A stretch of 64,000 bases of DNA from contig NC_087078.1 in assembly GCF_026151205.1 (NCBI RefSeq), forward strand, positions 5,969,675 through 6,033,674, written 5' to 3'. A model generated the notes under the pieces. The model ran no database searches. It was not told the DNA's origin and saw only the letters and a list, made by a program, of their open reading frames with translations. A program made the translations under genes and the position numbers. The stretch is from Bolinopsis microptera (Eukaryota > Ctenophora > Tentaculata > Lobata > Bolinopsidae). This document shows positions 1 to 24,419 of this stretch, piece after piece; the stretch's first letter is position 1, and the number at the start of each line of letters is the position of its first letter.

Positions 1-2609
1 CGTGATTCTTTTGGCGGAGAGGGTAAGACCTCGAGCAGTGACGATGAATTTTATCTGGTTCAGAATAGTCGAGCAACGAGTAGACGGAGAAGTGCCAGTG
101 CCCAGTCCTATCAACGAGGACTAATATCTCCTGACCCCAGTACAGCACTAGAGGACCCCAATGCAGCACTAGAGGACCAGATAAAAGCTTGTTTAACAAA
201 TGCTACAAGTTTGGAGATGTTGCTAACAGGACCTGGTCCAGTAACCAAGAACAGGGATCTCAGTAAATCTCTCCCTAACATAAGACCCAGGGTAGGGAAG
301 GAGTGGATCTCTCTCCGATAGAATCACTAAGTAGCAGCAACTCTAGTCTTCAGGAACCTAAACTGGAGCACGGTTCAGGAGAGGCTCACTGGGACAGAGT
401 ACCTGGTGATCTCAATACTGCTGGTTTATCTGACTGTCTGACACCCGAACGAATCTCTAACTCAGATGACAACAGTACACAAGTTATAAACGATGATGAA
501 ACTGGTCGAAGAGCCAATGCTAAACTAAAAGAGGTGATGAGAATCAAGAGAGAACTGGAGGAGTGTGTCAAATTATCTATAAGTTTAGAGGACCTCATTG
601 TCGACTACACTGAGAAAAACGAAATTCCGAATAAAAACTTGAAGAGCAACTCTGCTCTGTCGGTGTCCATGCCCGACGTAAGGATGAAAAATTCAGTATC
701 CGACCTATCAAGAAACCAGGTTAAAAACTTCAGGTGGGCTAGTGAGGAGTTACCCCGCATTAAGAAATATCGCAAGAGATTCCCTCAAGAGAGCAACTAC
801 ACCTCCAGCGACTCCTACTATCAGAGCAGTCCGCTCAGACGTAAACATCGGTCAAGGCTCAGCAGCATCTCTCGTGACTCCATATCCTCGTCTAGCATGT
901 CTGATGGTGAGACTTACCGGAGGAACGTTCACAAGCTGGACTACCCCAAACACTTGGTCCCGTCCAGCACGCTAGGTATGGATCCGAGCTCCAAACTAGT
1001 GAGGTTTAGAAAACTGACTACACCCATAACATCCTCCTCCAGCTCTGAAAGTCTGCCTCAGATTGTCCTGAGTATAAGTGAGAGCACCAGATCTTCTCTG
1101 ATATCTCCTTTATGTGGTCCCCCGATTCCTGTAGAGACTCCCAGCTACAGTTCTCAGGATATCTCGCTAGGTAGTAACCAGGTAGAAAAGATCACTGCAC
1201 CAATGCAGGAACAAATTGTGGGTTACAGTCAAGATGATCCTAATGAAGAAGACAGACCTCATCTATTAAATCGTGGAAGGGATTATGCAAGGAAGGAAGA
1301 AGCAACTGACAGTGTAAAAACACAGGATACAAGTGACAGGAAAGATAATATGACTATCTCCACTGATTTCACAGAGATAAGAAAGGCGAGAAGTAAAGTT
1401 ATGACGGTTGAGATGGCAGTTTCTCCTATAGAGGAATTTAAACAGGTACCTCTCCAGAGACAACCTACTATAGAGTACATTAACCGAGCAACTTCACCGC
1501 TTGTAGAGGAAAGCACAGAAATATTAGAGGAATGTAATAATATTGAGACAGAAACAAGGGTGGTAAACTTTACGTCAAGTTACTCACAGACTGATACTAG
1601 AGACAGCAAAACTGGAGAAATGGAAGCACAATATCAAACAAAGTCTAGCCAGAACTCGACTTTGGAAACAACCAGTGGTACAATTCCAAGTAAGGACAGT
1701 GTGTCTCAGACCATTCCTTTGATTAGGCCCAGTAAAGGAACCAGTACAAAACCAGCATCAGAAGTCAACACCATAACACCAAGCTCCAAACCTGTCTTTG
1801 TGAAGACTCTGTCAAAGAACTCTCTTTCTTTATCCTCAGAGAAGGTCCTTGACATCGCCACCCAAACAGTCTCCTCAGACATGTCTCTCTCCAACCTTAG
1901 GGATATCTATAAATACACCAGACCCACAGTTAAGAAGAAACCTAGAAACAAGCCAGGAGACACTGGTACCAATCATTCAAAGAACCAACAACCAGTGCTA
2001 TTTTGTAAAAAACACACGAAGAGTAGTCCTCACAGGCCCACCAAGACAACCTACAATGTAAACCAGAGACGTAGAAAAGCAGATAAGAAGCATGCGAACA
2101 CTCAATACAACACAGTGACTTACCACGTTAACCAGGACATCCAGGGGAAGGATCAGCGGATCAGGATGTCCAGTTCGACATCTAACAACAAAACCGGAGA
2201 CGAGGGCGACTCAACACTGAACTTCTCCACAAACTTTTTTACACAATCCCCAGAAATGCGAGAGGATCACGCGAGAGGAGGACATGATCACGTAAGAGGG
2301 GGAGACGATGATGTTGTTAGCTCCATCCTCCTGGTGCCAAACACTCCAGACCCGTTGACTGGAGGGGAAATCTGGGAGAAGATCAGTGAAGGAAACAAAA
2401 ACTCTTCTTCTACCTCGTGCGAGTACGGGGACACTACCACTGAATCCTCCCTAATGGACAGGAAATATCAGCTACTCTTGAAAAGACTCAGTAAGAACAC
2501 TGCTCAGGAGAAGAAAATGTTGCTAAACTTGTTTGAAGATCTCGGAGTGTCAGAGAAAAGATGTGCCAGATTGTTGTCTACTATCAGGTGCCCAGGACCG
2601 ATACCGTGA
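1..2609 (+). CDS. 3' part of a large low-complexity protein, unrecognised (5' end outside window)
   Basis: The frame beginning at base 1 is open to a stop at 319-321, and a second frame is open from about 279 to the TGA ending at 2609. A 62-base intron (292-353) would join them: donor G|GTAGGG after a complete codon at 291, acceptor CTCTAGTCTTCAG|G before a complete codon at 354. A frameshift is the alternative. The track-type start at 303 is a GTG and not a real initiator. The product is rich in Ser, Thr, Lys and Asp and looks disordered. A short charged helical stretch lies near the start (KLKEVMRIKRELEECVKLS), and a Leu/Lys-rich helical segment lies close to the C-terminus (YQLLLKRLSKNTAQEKKMLL). 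I see no catalytic motif, signal peptide or membrane segment. It could be a scaffold or cytoskeletal protein, but that is only an inference from composition. It converges with the minus-strand gene at 3594-4388. Confidence 0.6.
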
Positions 2610-3593
2610 AAATGAATATGACTCAATTCTTTATATAACTCGGAAGGCTATTTGTGGGGTTGCTTACAACCAAATTCAAAATTAGGAACTTGACAATTTT
2701 GTTTCAAACGTTCTGATAAAGCTGAAGTGAACTTATAAAGGGGCGGTATTTTTACGCTTGGAGGCCACTAAATCATAAAATTCGCGAGTGGTCACTGATC
2801 GCAGTACAACTAACATGTTATAAGTTATTACTATTATATCATAGCATGGAATGTGACTTGGTACTGCACTGGTTATATTGGAAACAAGAAGGACTTTATA
2901 ATTTACTATTTGTATTATATATGCTGTTTTAGCATACTCAAGTTTAATTTATCCTAAGCTAAAACTAGTTCCACTCAATTTCCATTCTTTTTACGTTTAT
3001 TGGTATCATTCCGTATCATTCACAATTATTTTAAGGTCGACACAAATGTTGCCATAAAACTAAAATTGAACTGAAATACAAAAAGGATATCAATATCATA
3101 CAATTCTAATTTTATTCTTGAAAGTATAAATGATAACAAATGTTAACGTATCAATTTTCTGAAAAGTTTATCCTTTAAAAAATTGTATACTGAAGAAAAC
3201 AGATGCCTTGTTTTTCCATAAAACGATAATAAGGGTGCAGTGTACACTGTACATGTATAAAAACTACAACTAAATGTTTCTTTGGCCTGGACACCGACAG
3301 TAAAAAGCACCGCCTTGCTCCTTGCACATGAAGCCTAACAGTCAATGTTTAATTCGTGAGTCCGACTAAAAGCTAAGAGAAGACCCCAGAGGAACATTGT
3401 AGCTGTTAGTCAGATCGTGTCGAATAACTTTCACTCGGCAGCTCGGACGAAGCTTTCCAATGATCCAGGTTTTAGAAGATTCTGAAGAAAAAATTTGTTT
3501 AGTTGGAAACTTTAAAAAAAGTAAAATGTGATGAAATTATCGTAGAAATTAATTGTGATAGAAGTATAAGTCAGAGTTGATTACAATCCTACC

Positions 3594-4388
3594 TTATGCC
3601 AGTTGGTAGAGAGCTGCAGCCAGAGGAAGCATAACAGCAGACATTGCAAGGGCACCGTCACCTTCACCTTCTTCTTCACCGTCACCTTCACCTTCTTCTT
3701 CACCGTCACCTTCACCTTCTTCTTCACCGTCACCTTCACCTTCTTCTTCACCGTCACCTTCACCTTCTTCTTCACCGTCACCTTCAGTATCTTCACCTCC
3801 TTCTTCAGTATCTTTATCTCCATCTCCACTTTCCACTGAAAGATAGTAACGTGAGTTCTATGTTGAGATAAAGTAAAAGTAACACCACAAAAAATGTTAT
3901 TCTATCACTGTCACTGGGCAGTGGGCACATAACGATTTAACGGTGGCACAGATTTAGTTTGTACACAGATCTAAAAGCTGTGAAAATCAGAGAAATCATC
4001 CTGTATAATCGAGAGACAGTAATGAAGAATTTTAAGATTTGAGGTTTAAACAAGTCTACACCGGTTAGAGGTCAAGGTTATTATCAGCAGCAAGCAGGCA
4101 ACAATACATTTATTGAAAATTTTACATTGAACAAGTTGCGATTTTATTCTGCTGGTAAAACTTACCAAAGTTTGCCAAAATTTAGGGTAGAAAATATCAT
4201 TTATTCAGCTCAAAATTTAGATCTTGAGATAAAACAGTTTGTGCAGTCAACAATTTGCTCTCAAGAAAAAAAACAACATAGGTCCACATTTGAAATTATA
4301 AAAAAGTAATTAAATTTAAGTAATAATACTCACCAGTGAAGACAACGCAGACCATAAGTCCCAGAAGTAAAAGCAGCTTGAAGTCCAT
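3594..4388 (-). CDS. Secreted acidic repeat protein with GPI-type C-terminus, two exons
   Basis: Exon 1 is 4388-4334: ATG followed by a hydrophobic signal peptide (MDFKLLLLLGLMVCVVFT), ending in phase 1 at donor G|GTGAGT. Exon 2 is 3835-3594, after acceptor CTATCTTTCAG, and restores phase 1. The predicted product is about 98 residues: signal peptide, then an Asp/Glu/Gly-only region containing about five copies of an 8-residue unit (GEGDGEEE type, a 24-bp DNA repeat), then a short hydrophobic tail (LAMSAVMLPLAAALYQLA) that ends the protein without charged residues. Signal peptide plus hydrophobic end is the usual layout of a GPI-anchored surface protein, and the polyacidic middle could bind calcium or cationic partners. 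That function is inference. No family is recognised. A minus-strand AATAAA lies near 3000. The repeat length may vary between alleles. Confidence 0.6.
3655..3786. repeat. 24-bp coding minisatellite, about 5 copies
   Basis: The unit CACCTTCACCTTCTTCTT plus CACCGT recurs about every 24 bases. It encodes the acidic octapeptide repeats of the minus-strand secreted protein. All six frames stay open here because of the repeat, so opposite-strand ORFs are shadows. Confidence 0.85.
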
Positions 4389-4749
4389 TTTCTTTATCTA
4401 TCAAATATAATTATTACGGTTTAAATTAAAATACTTCGGAGAAGTTTGTCGTGATCAAACTGAACAAAGTACAAATATTGAAAAATTTTATAATAAGTTG
4501 GTCATGAATATGGTGTGACAATGTAATGACACAGTCAGAATATACAGTAATTCTACTGATGAAATGTTTTACGCAGGAAGCACAATATTCGAACAAAAGT
4601 AAAAACTGCCATGCGTCAAGATTCGTAACATTAGTGGAGAAACAAACTTCCCAATTGCTAGAGTGACTATGGAGAGTCATTGTGAGTTGGTGGTTCTTTT
4701 AACAGACCAAAGAACTAACGCGTCGCTCAACCTCACGCTACTCCGTGAT

Positions 4750-6690
4750 TGTTTGTTGATCACTTTCACTTTCATTCTAGCATCATTGTGCAGGCTGCAG
4801 CCCGCCCAATGTTGAAAGAGAAACTTCGTTAATTACAGAATTACCTAGCACTTATACAGGGGCCGGTGGCAGTCATTTTCTCAGGGTCTCTGTAATTATT
4901 TTTGTTGCGGTGGCGTCTAGATTGATGAACCTGTGATGAAATATGTGATCGTGTCAGGCAGCTGGGATTGGCTAAACCTCGAATAATCAAATTTACCAGT
5001 TCTGCTGTAATCTTGGATTGAATTTCATTTATCTTTGACTCTCAATTAGGCCTGGACCAGTTCCAAGTCTTTAAACAATCTTGAATCACATGGCGTTGTA
5101 GGGACATAATAGCTTTGGTATATAACTTTTGGACGAGTATTAATTATATTTTAACCTAGCATAACTAAAGTTTAAATACAATTCTTTCTCACTAATTTGT
5201 ACCTGAAAATATCGCTTTTAATATTTTACCACCAAAGACTGTGAATTGTGATGTTATCCCTTTAGGCATTGTATGAATCATGTTTAAGATATTTTCCGAA
5301 GATTAAATGAAGCATGGGTAAATCAGATTTTAGTGAACGTGAATTGGTAAATATAGTGATAATTTGACCAAAAATGGTCAGAAGCGCAGTGGCGCATGCA
5401 AACTCCCGGGACCGAAATTAGTAAGAGTGTAATCAGTTTAATCGCATTGAAATCTATTTTCAAAAGTTTAAGTTCTAGTTGTAAGATTCACTATTTCCCT
5501 TGTGAAAAGAAAAAAGAAAAAAGATTCCAACATGCGTACCCTACGGCATACATAACTGGTGTAGTCAGTGTTGTGTGCAATAAGCGAGTTTTGTCTCCGA
5601 TTTTTATAAATGTTGCACTAAAACTAAAAGTTGCCTCAAAGTGTAAACACGAATATAAGTCAAAATTTACAGTGAAGCACGATTAGGTCTAGTTGTACGT
5701 AGGCATAATTAGTCTTACGCATTGCAATGCAACCTTTTTAAAGAAAAATTGCAAATTTTGGGCGAAAAAAAATCGCGCGGCGACTATTATACCATAAAGT
5801 ATTTTTGGCTATAACCGTGCTTCACGGTGGAATTATTGGTACCAAATTTATTAGAATTAGAAACAAAAATGTTGTGCCAACTCGACTTGGTGTGATCCTA
5901 TAATTTTCACAATTAGAGACCATGAATTTAGTGGTGTTATTCATTCAAATTATTTGATAATTGCGGGGTACCGGGTAAACGTAAATCATAAGTGTAACGC
6001 CACCGTATAACTTTAATACCTAGTCCTACCCGACTGCAAATTACTAAATTAGTTCATACCAGGACAAATATTTAGTCATTAGAGGGGCACAATTGCAATT
6101 TTTATCAGACTTTTAAGATCCGTTGGAATTTCAGTGTCTTTCACAAGTCTCCATGATATAAGGTTTTCAAATCACGTGACTCAAAAATATCAGGTTTTCT
6201 AATCACGTGACTAAGATCCCTAACTGGCCAACTAACTGGAAGTTGTAATCAGACCACGACACTGCTCCAAATGACAATGATCTTTTATGAACTAATTTAC
6301 AGCTTCAAATGATAAGGCTCTTCAATCTTCATGTTGAATGGCTCACCCGAAAAATTATCTTGTGACTTCGGTATTCACGGTATTTTATTTCTAGACAAAC
6401 GAAACGGTCGTGCCAAACTTTAATCCCAACCCTAGCACAGTTACCAAAGCCCTTGCCAAAACCAATAACCCTAACCATATAAACTAACACTCCAATTTAA
6501 TTGGTATTTTTAAACCTGGAATTTCTTAATCTAAACTCAATCATGAACAACAAAAATTAAAATAATCACTGAGTCCCTGAGAAAATGACTGCTAACTTAT
6601 TTTATTTTTGTATAATAAACGAAGTTTCTCTTTCATCATTGGGCGGATTGAAGCCTCTCAGACACAAATACAAGTAAAAGTGATCACTGC
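4750..6690. repeat. Long inverted repeat arms about 150 bp, 1.6 kb apart
   Basis: The left arm (about 4750-4905) contains CCGCCCAATGTTGAAAGAG, AAACTTCGTTAAT and GCAGTCATTTTCTCAGGG. The right arm (about 6555-6690) contains their reverse complements (CCCTGAGAAAATGACTGC, AACGAAGTTTCTCTTTCATC, TTGGGCGG). Similarity is patchy outside these blocks. It could be an old DNA transposon with long TIRs or two opposite copies of one repeat. No transposase is visible between them. Confidence 0.6.
6160..6215. promoter_or_regulatory. Duplicated E-box (ATCACGTGACT), two copies 36 bp apart
   Basis: The sequence AGGTTTTCNAATCACGTGACT occurs twice in tandem. The core TCACGTGA is a palindromic E-box matching sites bound by USF/MITF/TFE-type bHLH-zip factors. 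Nearness to a regulated promoter is not shown. Confidence 0.4.
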
Positions 6691-6884
6691 AAACTTAAGA
6701 TCTTATTCAAGTAATTTTTGTAGCTTGTAACTTTAAACGTTATTATGATAAAATTATCGTATTCACTCGATGAATTAACATAGCTATAGTTTTCTAGCGA
6801 TTACCAAGGATTAATATATAAATGAAACATAATGGCTTCGTCTCAGCTGGTATCTTTTAGCTTTTTATTTAAATTATATCGTAA

Positions 6885-7310
6885 AAATTGGAACTCAAGG
6901 TTCCACGGATAAAATGTTAAGCGGTATAAAACCCTTAATCGTCATGAAGTTAATTTGAGGTATCACGTGTGCTATAACCACGTGCCCTTTGTGTGATCCT
7001 CAGAAAGCGTAAGAACCACCTGGTCATGCTATTGCTCTTATCATCCATAATTTGTCCTTAAATGAAAGTGAATGAAGCAGGAATTAAGGTACCGTTTTAT
7101 AATTATATCATATGCATAAAGATTGAAACTCAAGATTCCACGGATAAAATATTAAGCGGTATATACAACCCTCGTGAAGTCAATTTGAGGTAGCACGTGT
7201 GCTACCACGTGCACTTGATCCTCACGAAGTGTAAAGGTGTAAGAAACACCTGGTTAGCTCTTATCATTCGTAATTTGTCCTTAAAGTGAAACCGAATGAA
7301 GTAGGAATTA
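6885..7310. repeat. Diverged tandem duplication, about 220-bp unit, with CACGTG boxes
   Basis: Two units share AACTCAAG(G/A)TTCCACGGATAAAAT, TTAAGCGGTAT, paired CACGTG sites, AACACCTGGTTA-like and TAATTTGTCCTTAAA blocks in the same order. Differences are spread along the unit, so the duplication is not recent. Confidence 0.7.
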
Positions 7311-7876
7311 TTGAATTAGTCGAAATGACTAATCCAGGTCACAGTTCGAGAGTCTGGCACGATCTGAACGGATTCAAATTTTAATCATGGCCCGAGAAGA
7401 TACTGACCGTGGGTTCTAGGATACACCTAGCACTAGTTTCAGCCCGAATTAATTCTGCCGTACCGAGGTGTGTGGCAACGGGGAAAATGGGGGAAATAGG
7501 AATCAAAGATCTCATGGTTTCCAAGTGGATGTGAAAAATTTAAAACTAAAACTAATTATTAAATTTTTAATAGTGTTTAACTTTAAGTTTACTTTCAGGA
7601 TTGTGATTTCCAGTCTCAAATATTTCGAAAAGATTTGTATCTAAAAGATATGTTGATTACTGCTATGACTATGTAGTGGTTCAAGTTTCAACACCCCTTT
7701 CTTAGTTTCTTGACGAACTAACAGGAGTCAGGAGTAATTAAATCCATTTGATAATTCTAACGAGAAGTATAGGAGTGAATATTGAATATTGTAAAAGCTT
7801 GAAAGTATTCACCGAACCTTTCTTCATTCGGTCAATAATCGCCGCAGTGAATGGTAGGCACCCACCCAGCGAGGGT

Positions 7877-8025
7877 CCTGATTGGGTGACTCCGGTTCAC
7901 AGTTCACACGTGCACTTAATCCTGGGTTCTGATTGGGTGACTCCGTTTAACACGTGCACTTAATCCTGAGATCCTGGGTTCTGATTGGCCTGTGACTCCG
8001 GTTAACACGTGCACTTAATCCTGCA
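7877..8025. promoter_or_regulatory. Three tandem CCAAT-box/E-box modules, about 51-bp period
   Basis: The string CTGATTGG...GTGACTCCG...CACGTGCACTTAATCCTG is present three times (ATTGG at 7881, 7932 and 7984). Each unit pairs an inverted CCAAT box (NF-Y type) with an E-box CACGTG at fixed spacing. This resembles an enhancer array but could be a plain minisatellite. No coding exon is visible immediately beside it. Confidence 0.45.
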
Positions 8026-10343
8026 TCGTCTATGTCTTACAATCTTTACAGCTGACCCCTAATATATTACCATGGCTATTGCAGATTGCTTCATTGTAAA
8101 TTACTCCCGCTTATATGTTGAAGTTATGAGTTGCACCAGCTGTGTGCAGTGCAAGTGAGGAGTAAAAACTGTAGTGATCATGTAGATAATATAAGGTAGT
8201 TGATCTGCCAATACAATTTATTATTTACCAATCCCCGGCCAAGCGGCTTCCACTAATTCAGTAAACCAAACTGGATGAGCTATCGAGGTGAAAAGTTTCA
8301 TAAAAAAATATATTTACAACTACAAGTCAAGACGATCGAATTCGTAATACTGATTGATTGAAAGCTGGACGGTGCCAAGCTGTTGCTAATATACTAATAT
8401 TCATATACTAATATAAACAAATAAAAAATACGCAAATAAGCAAATAAAAGAACTAATGACGTTCTGATATGTGAACAAGTATTCCAAATACCAATAATCT
8501 AATAATGGTACACATGAGATTATAATTATCTCGTGCACTAATTAATTGACGGCCGATGATATGATCTATAAAGCAGTGCACGAATTGTAGCACGTATACT
8601 GGGTCAGTCCATTAACAATAGACAAACAAGTAATAATATTGTGCAACATCTAATCATATCAAGTCTTGCAGTCACTTTTATATTCTTCTAACCAGTATTA
8701 CGTCACAAGGTGTTCTCCCCTAATTCATGAGCACGTGGTATCAATTTTACTTTCGGTAGCTGAACATCCGACCATTTTAAAAACCAAAATCCAGAATTGG
8801 ACCGTCGCCATGAGTGCCTCCTTTTCCCAAACAAAAGGAAATGTTCTCAAATGCAAAATGATGCCGAGAATAAAATCGGCCGCTCGCTTTTTTCATTCAT
8901 TCACGGCCCTTGCGAATTGTATAAATGAGTTACGGTTTACCTCTTTATTACATCAATCACACTTTGTAGAAATATCGTTGGGTTGCTTTCGGACCAATAC
9001 CTAACGTACTTCGGTATAACTATAACTCTATAAGTAAAGGGCGATAGTTAGTGTCCAATTAGCTGAGGTTTATAGAATCGTTATTGACGAGTACTGTCTC
9101 TGTGTAGTGCTGCTTAATTTATCACAATTGTAAATGGGAAAAGCGAGCGACCGATTTTATTCTGATCGGTATCATTTTAAATTTAGAACGGTAATTCAAA
9201 TTGATATCATTTCCTTCTGTTTGAGAGAAGGAAACACTGGCGATGGTCCACAATCTACACTACCCAATTTTCGGTTTTGGTAAAGAGTATCACTTCTTTT
9301 TGGTTAACTTCAGGGTCCTTCACAAAGTCAAAATATAAACTGAGACTATGTCTATGGGTCAATCTGTTAACCTGGGTCATCTCGCTAATTTTGACTTAAA
9401 AGCCCGGACAAATCTACAAAGACCAAACCACCCAGAAGTCAGAACAACTGAACTAGATGAAGATTCTCGTTTGAGGATCTAGCGTGGTCACCAAGAGAGC
9501 TGAATGTTGTGGTACTGTTAAAAATAAAATCTCGTTACTCGATATCGTGAAGTTGGTCATTTATAGTTGAGAGTCGATAATTATACATTATTGTACTTGG
9601 AATTCTATGGTTAGATTCTTTGGGATCGATGAACCATTCCATCATGATACAATTACAAGTTAAGGCGAAATTTTAATTGATTCATAATCAAGCAATTTAG
9701 TTATATAATACTCTAAGAAATTATTATTTTAAAACAATTGAAACTCAAAATTACGTTTCGTGGCAAACGTCAACAATAGTTACCGTAAATAACAGTTAAA
9801 TTCGTCATTACACAATTACGAATTATCCTTTAGATAGCTGAAAAGTCGAAGCTCAAAGATTTAACAAAACTCCCACTTCACACGATGATCATTAAAGTCC
9901 ATGATTGAATTCCTAATTGATCGACAGATTGTCAAGGCAACCACACGGTTGCTCTTTCGTTTTCTTGAGATACCTCACAGATTTGAATATACCTATTCCT
10001 AACGCAGGCTAATGAAATTCATAAATATTCTATAATTTTGAATGGGCTCCCTGTAAGAATGTTAGAAACAGTATCAAACCAAATAATGTTATACAATTAT
10101 ACGGCCAATATATTTACACAAGCTGGCAACAAAAAACACAATAATTGAGCACATTTTTCTTTGATTCGCGAATGTTCGCGGCAGCAAAAAAGTTCTCCCT
10201 AGATTTTAATTAACACTCCGAGTAACGCAATACAAATAATTTCAGTCTGCTCATCCAATAATTTTTTAATTTCAAGAGCAGAAATCGAGGTAGGATGACA
10301 GTAAAGTGACAGAAATCTGGCCTGGTATTCCTCATTCAGTCGT

Positions 10344-23108
<12,765 letters not shown>

Positions 23109-23409
23109 CTACTCCATCCTGGACAGGGGGCTAGTGTGAAACTGGAAATAGTTGGCGAGTATTTTAAACTATGGAAATTAGAAAATTGATTATGTTATAG
23201 AAGGTAATGAAAAAATAAGATCACAGATTTAAAGATAAAGAAGCGACCCTATGTTTAAATTTTATTTTAATGATCCCTTCTTCATCATATTTGGTTAAAT
23301 ACTGTTAAGACTTTCCCAGTCCCCACAAAAACTCTACAAGGTATTCAAAGCGACTGTAAGGAGTAATACTAATGCACCCTTAAATAATAGGTACCATGTT
23401 TTAGTCTTA

Positions 23410-24387
23410 TACCTTACTCGGGATTATTATAACCGGGATAAAGTGGTGGGTTTTGGAAGATTCCGCCATATTTTTCCCGGTCAAAAATTTTACCAGTCAT
23501 AAAAAAACCCGCCGACTCAGATTATGGGGTTCCAAGGGGGTGGTGATCATCATATTTTACCTGAAGTCTCATATGTGCTAGAGAAGACTTTTGAAGCAGT
23601 GGATGGAGGGCTGTAACTTTATTGGCGGTTGCTACCATAATTTCGTTATAAAAATCACAATTTGGTTATAGAAATCAGATTTCAGGGTGGACCGTGATTA
23701 TCACTTTTCTTGCCCATGAAGTGAGTAAACTGTGCCACTATTTCATGGTCCACGGTGGATTGATTACTGGAGCAGTTGAAGATGCAAAGCCAAGACGTTC
23801 CCCAATACCAAGCGGTGGGCAGGAAATTAAGCTCCGGCTGACCTTCAGAGCAGTAGCCCCATTAGCGGACAAAATGAAAGTCTTGTTAAGACAACAATAC
23901 AACTTCGAATTTGACGGTCAGCAGCAGGGGGATATCAATAATGATAATGGAGGGGTCATTAGGGCTGTAGGACTATTGAGCGGAGGACTGTTGAGCGTAG
24001 GACTGTAGGTCGGTGAAGGTCGAAAGTAGGACTGTAGAGCGGTGTCAAATCGCCAGGGTAGGACTCTAGAGCGGCCGCCCTTATAGATCTCACAACATGA
24101 GGACTTTAGAGCGGTACGATCCTAAAATGAGGACTGTAGAGCGGTGGACTGTTGAGCGCGAGCGGTGGACTGTACATGTAGGCCGGTGAAGGTCGGAAGT
24201 AGGACTGTAGAGCGGCCCTCCCTTATAGATCCCATAAACATGAGGACTCTAGAGCGGTACCATCCTATAACATAAGGACTCTATAGCAGTTGAAAATTTG
24301 AAGATTGAACACTCAACAAAGCTAAGTTATAAATTGAACTGTTCGTATCAATGTGATTTCGCTAAGTAGAGTACCGATCAAGTTCGT

Positions 24388-24419
<32 letters not shown>

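Larger units (their letters stand above)
4700..10340. other. Gene-poor AT-rich region with duplicated segments
   Basis: I find no convincing exon between the acidic-protein gene and the last exon of the coiled-coil gene. The region holds an inverted repeat pair (about 4750-4905 and 6555-6690), a CACGTG pair, a tandem duplication at 6885-7310 and a triplicated CCAAT/E-box module at 7877-8025, each listed separately. ORFs at 5396 and 8666 lack splice context and coding-like composition. Confidence 0.5.
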
